Part shown: in pieces, positions 1 to 10,180 of the stretch
Layout of the letters: each line of letters opens with the position of its first letter
How positions within the stretch are numbered: the first letter of the stretch is position 1
DNA from: Phoronis ovalis
Taxonomy: Eukaryota > Phoronida > Phoronidae
NCBI GenBank assembly: GCA_028565635.1
Contig: JAOXYB010066800.1
Span: 1-10,180, forward strand
DNA length: 10,180 nt
Direction of reading: 5' to 3'
Notes under the pieces: model-generated
What the model saw: only the letters and a program-made list of their open reading frames with translations
What the model was told of the DNA's origin: nothing
The model's database searches: none
Position numbers and translations under genes: made by a program

Positions 1-1240
1 AAGGTAATTTGGAGGTAATTTAACGTTCATAAAAGCCAATATGAGCAACCCTGCCTTTGCTAAAAGGCTTTCTAGTTTTCTCTTGAATGTGCTTATTCCC
101 ATGACAATGTATTATTTGTCCCATAATAATGACTAAAAAGGAAGTTCCATGATATAATTAATTTCTATTTATTTTGTATTATAGGACTAATAATTGATAT
201 GATAATTGCAATACATTAGCAGTCAGAATTTTAGAGTTTCTTGCTGGTAAGGTCAAAACTGGCATGCAAAAATAAATGTTAATGTGAAACTCCTCAAAAA
301 AAACTTGTCTGTTGTATTTCTAGTTAATTTAGCTAATTGTGTGTAATCTGTAGTTAAAGTTTACTTCAGCCTGGGTATTAGATATTTTAAACTTTTGGCA
401 TCTGGTATTACTGAGAATTTCAAATACTGACTGTCATGCTCGTTAGGCATAATATTTTAAACTCAAATTGAACAAAATTAGCTAGTAGATATATTTCTGC
501 CTGGCTCCATTGAGGAACGCTGCATAATGACAACAATAATGATCAAAATGTAGGGACCGCAACAATTCCTCAAGTTGCAGAACATCCTAAAAATTCTATT
601 CACACATAAGATGGACTAAGCATACTAGATATAACAATTATGTTACACCTTATTATGGTAATAATTTGGCACAAGTCTGAGCACTAGTTAAAATGCTGTC
701 AGATAAAAACAAGGGACGAGGGTATACAGCTCAGAACAATAAAAAGTATTCAGGAGTGCCCCATTCTGAACAAGGAGTTATAAAGATAGATTTTGGGGTT
801 TATGTTCCCACAGGTAAGGGTGACACATATTAGGACTTTTTAGTATACCATATGTTGTGAACAGCAAAATAAATAATGTAACAATTGTCCAATTTAAAAT
901 CTACATGAAGTTTAGCAATTGTAAAATGAGAGTGTTTTACCCAAAATAACTGCTGATAAAAATAATCATGTGAGAATTAAGAAGAAAATACTTTTCATAA
1001 CCCTTGCCATATAGTATACCGTGACTTGTTTTAGGCTGTCTTTTCATTTAACTAAACAATTTGAACTCAAAGTGTAATTTGTGAAAAATTTGAAAACAGG
1101 ACTAGCCACCTTAACATACACACATAACAAAGCAGCACATACCAAAACATTTTAACAACCATATGCAACATCATATGAACATTAAAAGTATATGTGATTA
1201 TAAGAAATATCATTTAATAATGCTTGATTTAATAATTAAC

Positions 1241-1279
1241 ATGGTATATTATGCAGATAAGGTAATTACCATATACCAT
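1241..1279. repeat. Nested inverted repeat
   Basis: ATGGTATAT at 1241-1249 is the exact reverse complement of 1271-1279, and the 21-bp interval includes a perfect 10-bp palindrome GGTAATTACC (1261-1270). In DNA this AT-rich it may be chance; no function is assigned. Confidence 0.4.
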
Positions 1280-1804
1280 ACTATACATGTATTCCGTAAA
1301 AATCAGTACTAAATGATGATGTGCATTCAAAGCTTTAACCTGAGATGTTTTATTAGTCCATATGCTTCAATGAAGATTTATCACAATACCTACTTTAGAA
1401 CAAAACAGACATTAAGAAAGAGATTGGTGTAGCAGGCATTTCCACATTTCAGAAACTGTAATAAGTACTAATTGTAATACTGACTAGAATGCAAAGTGGT
1501 ACGCACTCAACTAAACATTTTGTATAAATAGTATCCTTATCAGGATGTTTTAATTGCCTAAACAACTGAGTTTATGTACTACATTTATTTAATAATTAAA
1601 CAGCTTAAAATTAGTTGATTCCTTATTTTAACAAATAATTGAAATACAACTTTGGGATGTACTAATTTTTTAAATTTTTTTAATTACTTTATATATTTTT
1701 AAATCAATTTTTTAGTTGATAGTAAATTTTAACATCTGTAAAATTATCAAATTAATAAATCTATAGTCAAATGCATTCTGCACTATCAAAATTGAATTCT
1801 AGAG

Positions 1805-1860
1805 ACCATTCTATAGAATGGTATAGAGGGTTCTATAGAACAGTCTATAGAAGTCTATAG
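1805..1860. repeat. Cluster of TCTATAGA palindromes
   Basis: 1805-1822 is a perfect 18-bp palindrome (ACCATTCTATAGAATGGT). 1830-1841 is a perfect 12-bp palindrome (GTTCTATAGAAC). AGTCTATAG is then repeated directly at 1842-1850 and 1852-1860. The core CTATAG thus recurs four times in 56 bp, and once more near 1762. No element boundaries are visible. Confidence 0.7.
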
Positions 1861-2395
1861 TGATAATATTTACGAATTATATTATCATACTGACAAAATG
1901 TGACCAGCTTAATTATTGGAGCTAAATTTTTATGAAAACATTTAATTCCTAAATCCGTCATGAGTAGTAGGGAACATTAAAGACAAGGTATGAAAGACAA
2001 AACTGTGAACAAATGTCATATACAAGGTGACTCATTCTAAGCTACCTTAATAATTCTAGCTAAAATAAGTTATAAGGTTATAATTCTAATCTGCGTCACA
2101 CTGACCCCCTGGAACAATCCTGCCCATAACATGTAATGTTCAACAAAGTAAAGTAAACGCCTTTAATAAAGCATAAATATATTGTTTTTTTTTTAATATA
2201 CAAGCTTCTATCGGTGGACAAGTGACTACTTTGTAACAAACTAATGAATGAAACAGGAAGTTCACCTTATGACACCTGCTTCGACAGTTGGTAGGGGGAT
2301 GGGCCAGACTTGCAACACAATAAATTCATTCATTTTTATTATTACTTTACTGGGAAGTATATATAACATAACATACATGTATACTGACGTTTATG

Positions 2396-2500
2396 TTAGA
2401 GGTACATAGATACAAAATAACGAAGACAATAAACCACGATGTTGGGAGTAAAATTAATAAATAAACACACGTAAAAAATACCAACCTTTATTTCCGCCAT
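2396..2500 (-). CDS. Possible first exon of a divergent gene (34-codon frame)
   Basis: On the - strand an ATG at 2500 sits in strong start context (AAA before it, G after) and within CAAAATGGCGG, the classic YY1 site that often overlaps start codons of metazoan housekeeping genes. The frame reads MAEIK then runs to a stop at 2396. If real, the exon probably ends earlier by splicing; AAG/GTTGGT just after the fifth codon is a weak donor. No homologue is recognised. The start lies 343 bp from the HSPA13 ATG, the right spacing for a shared promoter. This is a hypothesis only. Confidence 0.22.
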   Translation of the reverse strand: MAEIKVGIFYVCLFINFTPNIVVYCLRYFVSMYL

Positions 2501-2842
2501 TTTGAACTATGGAATATGGGTCAAAGTTGAGAAGGTCGTTTTATTCAAGTTATTTCAAACCAGGATTTCAAGAATATTTAATAACTGTTAGTAATACTTA
2601 GAATATTATGATTTATTAAAAAACACAAATCTTTTTACATTATCGCATTTATTAATTAGAAATGAATAAATCTCATTACCAACTAGGGTAATAACATGGT
2701 TTGCTATTGCCTATGCCCACCCATATCCGGTTCGATACCACCACTGACGTGTGCTTGTGGGTTTTTGTAAATTTCCTTCAAAATGAATGGAATTTGAATA
2801 AATGTTATCGTGAAATAGATAGAGACTATTAAGAAAGACAAG
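2491..2842 (+). promoter_or_regulatory. Probable HSPA13 promoter and 5' UTR
   Basis: The 350 bp before the start codon are less AT-rich than the flanks. They include a YY1-type CCGCCATTTTG (2495-2505), CCGG-containing ETS-like sequence near 2727-2731 and TGACGTGT (2745-2752). The last contains the TGACGTG core bound by XBP1/ATF6-type factors and CREB relatives. No TATA box is convincing. The transcription start cannot be placed from sequence alone, so the promoter/UTR division is unknown. Confidence 0.4.
2783..2813 (+). promoter_or_regulatory. Two minimal uORFs ahead of HSPA13
   Basis: ATG at 2783 opens a four-codon frame ending TGA at 2795-2797. ATG at 2802 opens a three-codon frame ending TGA at 2811-2813. 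Both end before the main ATG at 2843, leaving 29 nt for re-initiation. A longer frame from ATG 2712 ends at 2831-2833. They matter only if transcription starts upstream of 2783. Confidence 0.4.
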
Positions 2843-8787
<5,945 letters not shown>

Positions 8788-8941
8788 TAATGTAGGTACA
8801 GACTTAACTTTACACTGATTGCCGACACATTTTATTTTCTGTACCTCCACATAGAATTATTGACCTTCGAAAATCAATTAAATTATACTTGAAATTTTGA
8901 GGTTTATAAATTATCGGGAATTAATTGTGAACTCTGAAGGT

Positions 8942-8947
8942 AATAAA
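8942..8947 (+). terminator. Proximal poly(A) signal AATAAA
   Basis: Canonical hexamer 155 nt after the stop codon with a GT-rich element just downstream. The likely main cleavage site lies around 8960-8975. Confidence 0.5.
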
Positions 8948-9635
8948 AATACTGTGTGTAAATGGTAAATTACCAAATGGGAAAACCTTTATCCAACATG
9001 AGGCATCAACTTGTCAGGTGACCACACAGAAGTACCTCCCAGCCTTTTGTGCTCCATCCAAATGAGGGATGATTCCCAGGCCAGTGTCTGGAGCACGAAT
9101 GTTATATCACCCACAAAACAACATTACAGTCATTTCTAGCAAAATTACGAGTAGATGCGAGACACCAAAACATGTGCATGCAATCAGTGTATACGAAAGC
9201 CAGAGGTGCAAAATTGTTTTTGCATGGAAAGTTATAGTTTTCACAGTATAACTTCTGTTGTGTTATTATTATAGTGTTCAATCTTTGTAAACCCATGTAT
9301 TACTGGTCTTTGGTTACCTACTCTGGGTTTTCACCGATTGATGTTCTACCATGTCTTTCTCAAGCAAAAGTTTATTGAATGCAGAGTAGCCAAGTGCATG
9401 TTAAGTACTCCTAAACAAAGCCATTTACATAAGCAGTTTTCACGAACACACATTATGTATGCATGTAGAAGAATCTCTGCATATTTGTTCAGATTTTCTG
9501 AAAACTTCCACAATTGATTGTTCATACGGAAGGATATTAAGCATGTAATGTTTAATCCTTCTGAGTACTGTAATATTTCACTTATTTGAAACTAAATTTT
9601 TGGGACTGTTATATTTAAAGAAACGACTCTTATTT

Positions 9636-9668
9636 ATAAATAAATATTTATTTATTTGGCCAAATAAA
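9636..9668. terminator. Palindromic two-strand poly(A) signal cluster with AU-rich nonamer
   Basis: 9636-9655 is a perfect 20-bp palindrome and 9651-9668 a perfect 18-bp palindrome (TTTATTTGGCCAAATAAA) overlapping it. Together they give AATAAA on the + strand at 9639-9644 and 9663-9668, and on the - strand at 9647-9652 and 9651-9656. TTATTTATT (9648-9656) is also the AU-rich nonamer typical of unstable mRNAs. It could end HSPA13 and a convergent - strand gene. Confidence 0.4.
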
Positions 9669-9690
9669 ATATTTCTACAAAACATGACAA

Positions 9691-10180
9691 TGTGTATCAT
9701 TTTATCACATACACAACAACTATTACTGTAGGTTTCCGAGTTATGCTCACACCGGATAAGGTACTAAATACTGGTTTGTGACAGTTACTCAGGTTTTTCT
9801 AACGTCATCAGCTTAGTCTGTCAGGGAATTGCTGGGGAAACACAGAATCCTGAACTCAGCATACATAAATAGATACACACAAGCACTAGTTTATGTATTT
9901 AGAGGGATAGGGGTCATTGAACTATTCAGGTAGATAGAGCAGGGTCAAACTTATTTTCCTACAGGTGTGAAAGGGATATTTTATTTCCATGCTGTGGGAA
10001 TCATTGAATTTTAATTTGGCCCGTGCAGTGTGATAAACATTATGTTTTATTTTCGTGTTATAGCGTTACATATATTTTTGTTCATGTAATAAGATTATCG
10101 TTTTTTATTTCTTTGCAATGAAATTGAACCCTCTTGCTTACCCCCTTTGTAGCTCCTCTAACAAAAATGCATGGGTATGA
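9691..10180. other. Downstream flank without a supported gene
   Basis: No long open frame and no recognisable protein motif on either strand. It is less AT-rich at 9720-9970 than the surroundings, which would fit the 3' UTR of a convergent - strand gene ending at the two-strand poly(A) cluster; that is speculation. Confidence 0.4.

Larger units (their letters stand above)
1..2390. other. Upstream AT-rich DNA without a supported gene
   Basis: No open frame of 60 codons on either strand and no recognisable protein motif. It holds scattered A/T tracts (1660-1740, 2185-2200) and several small palindromes listed separately. A 46-codon + strand frame (693-833) contains a donor-like CAG/GTAAGG at 811-819, but I recognise no family in it. 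If the - strand ATG at 2500 is a real first exon, this region would be intron or other parts of that divergent gene. Confidence 0.5.
8788..9690 (+). other. HSPA13 3' UTR, proximal and possible distal forms
   Basis: After the tandem stop, the first AATAAA (8942-8947) is followed by a GT-rich stretch (ACTGTGTGTAAATGG), giving a 3' UTR of roughly 175 nt. If that site is skipped, the next strong signals are at 9639 and 9663, giving about 880-900 nt. The extended part holds an inverted pair GTGCTCCA (9049-9056) / TGGAGCAC (9089-9096). Open frames at 9069-9251 (+) and 9102-9296 (-) have no family resemblance. Confidence 0.5.

Noticed and set aside
510-573. Inverted pair TTGAGGAA / TTCCTCAA as a small transposon
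   Set aside because: Only eight exact bases with a 48-bp gap, no extended arm and no flanking duplication.
9069-9296. Short open frames on both strands in the 3' flank
   Set aside because: About 60 codons each, mutually overlapping on opposite strands, with no family features.

Overview
The window is animal nuclear DNA: AT-rich, intron-bearing, with GT-AG introns and several non-autonomous repeats. It carries one recognisable gene on the + strand, an orthologue of HSPA13 (also called STCH), the microsome-associated Hsp70-family ATPase that consists of the nucleotide-binding domain only. I read seven coding exons (2843-2867, 5324-5413, 5564-5669, 6168-6312, 6594-6813, 7605-7775, 8249-8787). 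They join in frame to 1296 nt, or 431 residues plus stop. The repeat types in intron 1 (minisatellite cores inside inverted repeats, a Mutator-like MITE, a LINE tail) resemble those of bivalve and other mollusc genomes. That organism guess is an inference from style, not from a diagnostic gene.

Layout: 1-2390 has no supported gene, only AT-rich DNA with some small palindromes (notably 1805-1860). 2390-2842 is the probable promoter and 5' UTR. It holds a YY1-like CGCCATTTTG that is also an ATG in strong context on the - strand (possible divergent gene), a TGACGTG core, and two very short uORFs. 2868-5323 is a 2.46 kb first intron packed with mobile-element debris. In order these are a 496-bp element with 60-bp inverted repeats and a 9-bp target duplication (3153-3648), a 30-bp minisatellite flanked by inverted repeats (about 3797-4190), a 289-bp element with a 33-bp minisatellite core, inverted repeats, G/C homopolymer ends and a 9-bp direct repeat (4296-4584), and a decayed C-terminal piece of a non-LTR retrotransposon ORF (about 4654-4929). 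5324-8787 holds the remaining exons with introns of 150-791 bp. 8788-10180 is 3' UTR and flanking DNA, with a proximal AATAAA at 8942 and a palindromic cluster of poly(A) signals on both strands at 9636-9668.

The protein keeps every ATPase signature of the Hsp70 fold. It begins with a hydrophobic signal/anchor segment, lacks the substrate-binding domain as all HSPA13 proteins do, and lacks the roughly 40-residue insertion that the human protein has in the C-terminal half of the ATPase domain. I found no prokaryotic operon, CRISPR array, RNA gene or defence system. The notable content is the nested repeat structure of intron 1 and the compact regulatory regions at either end of the gene.
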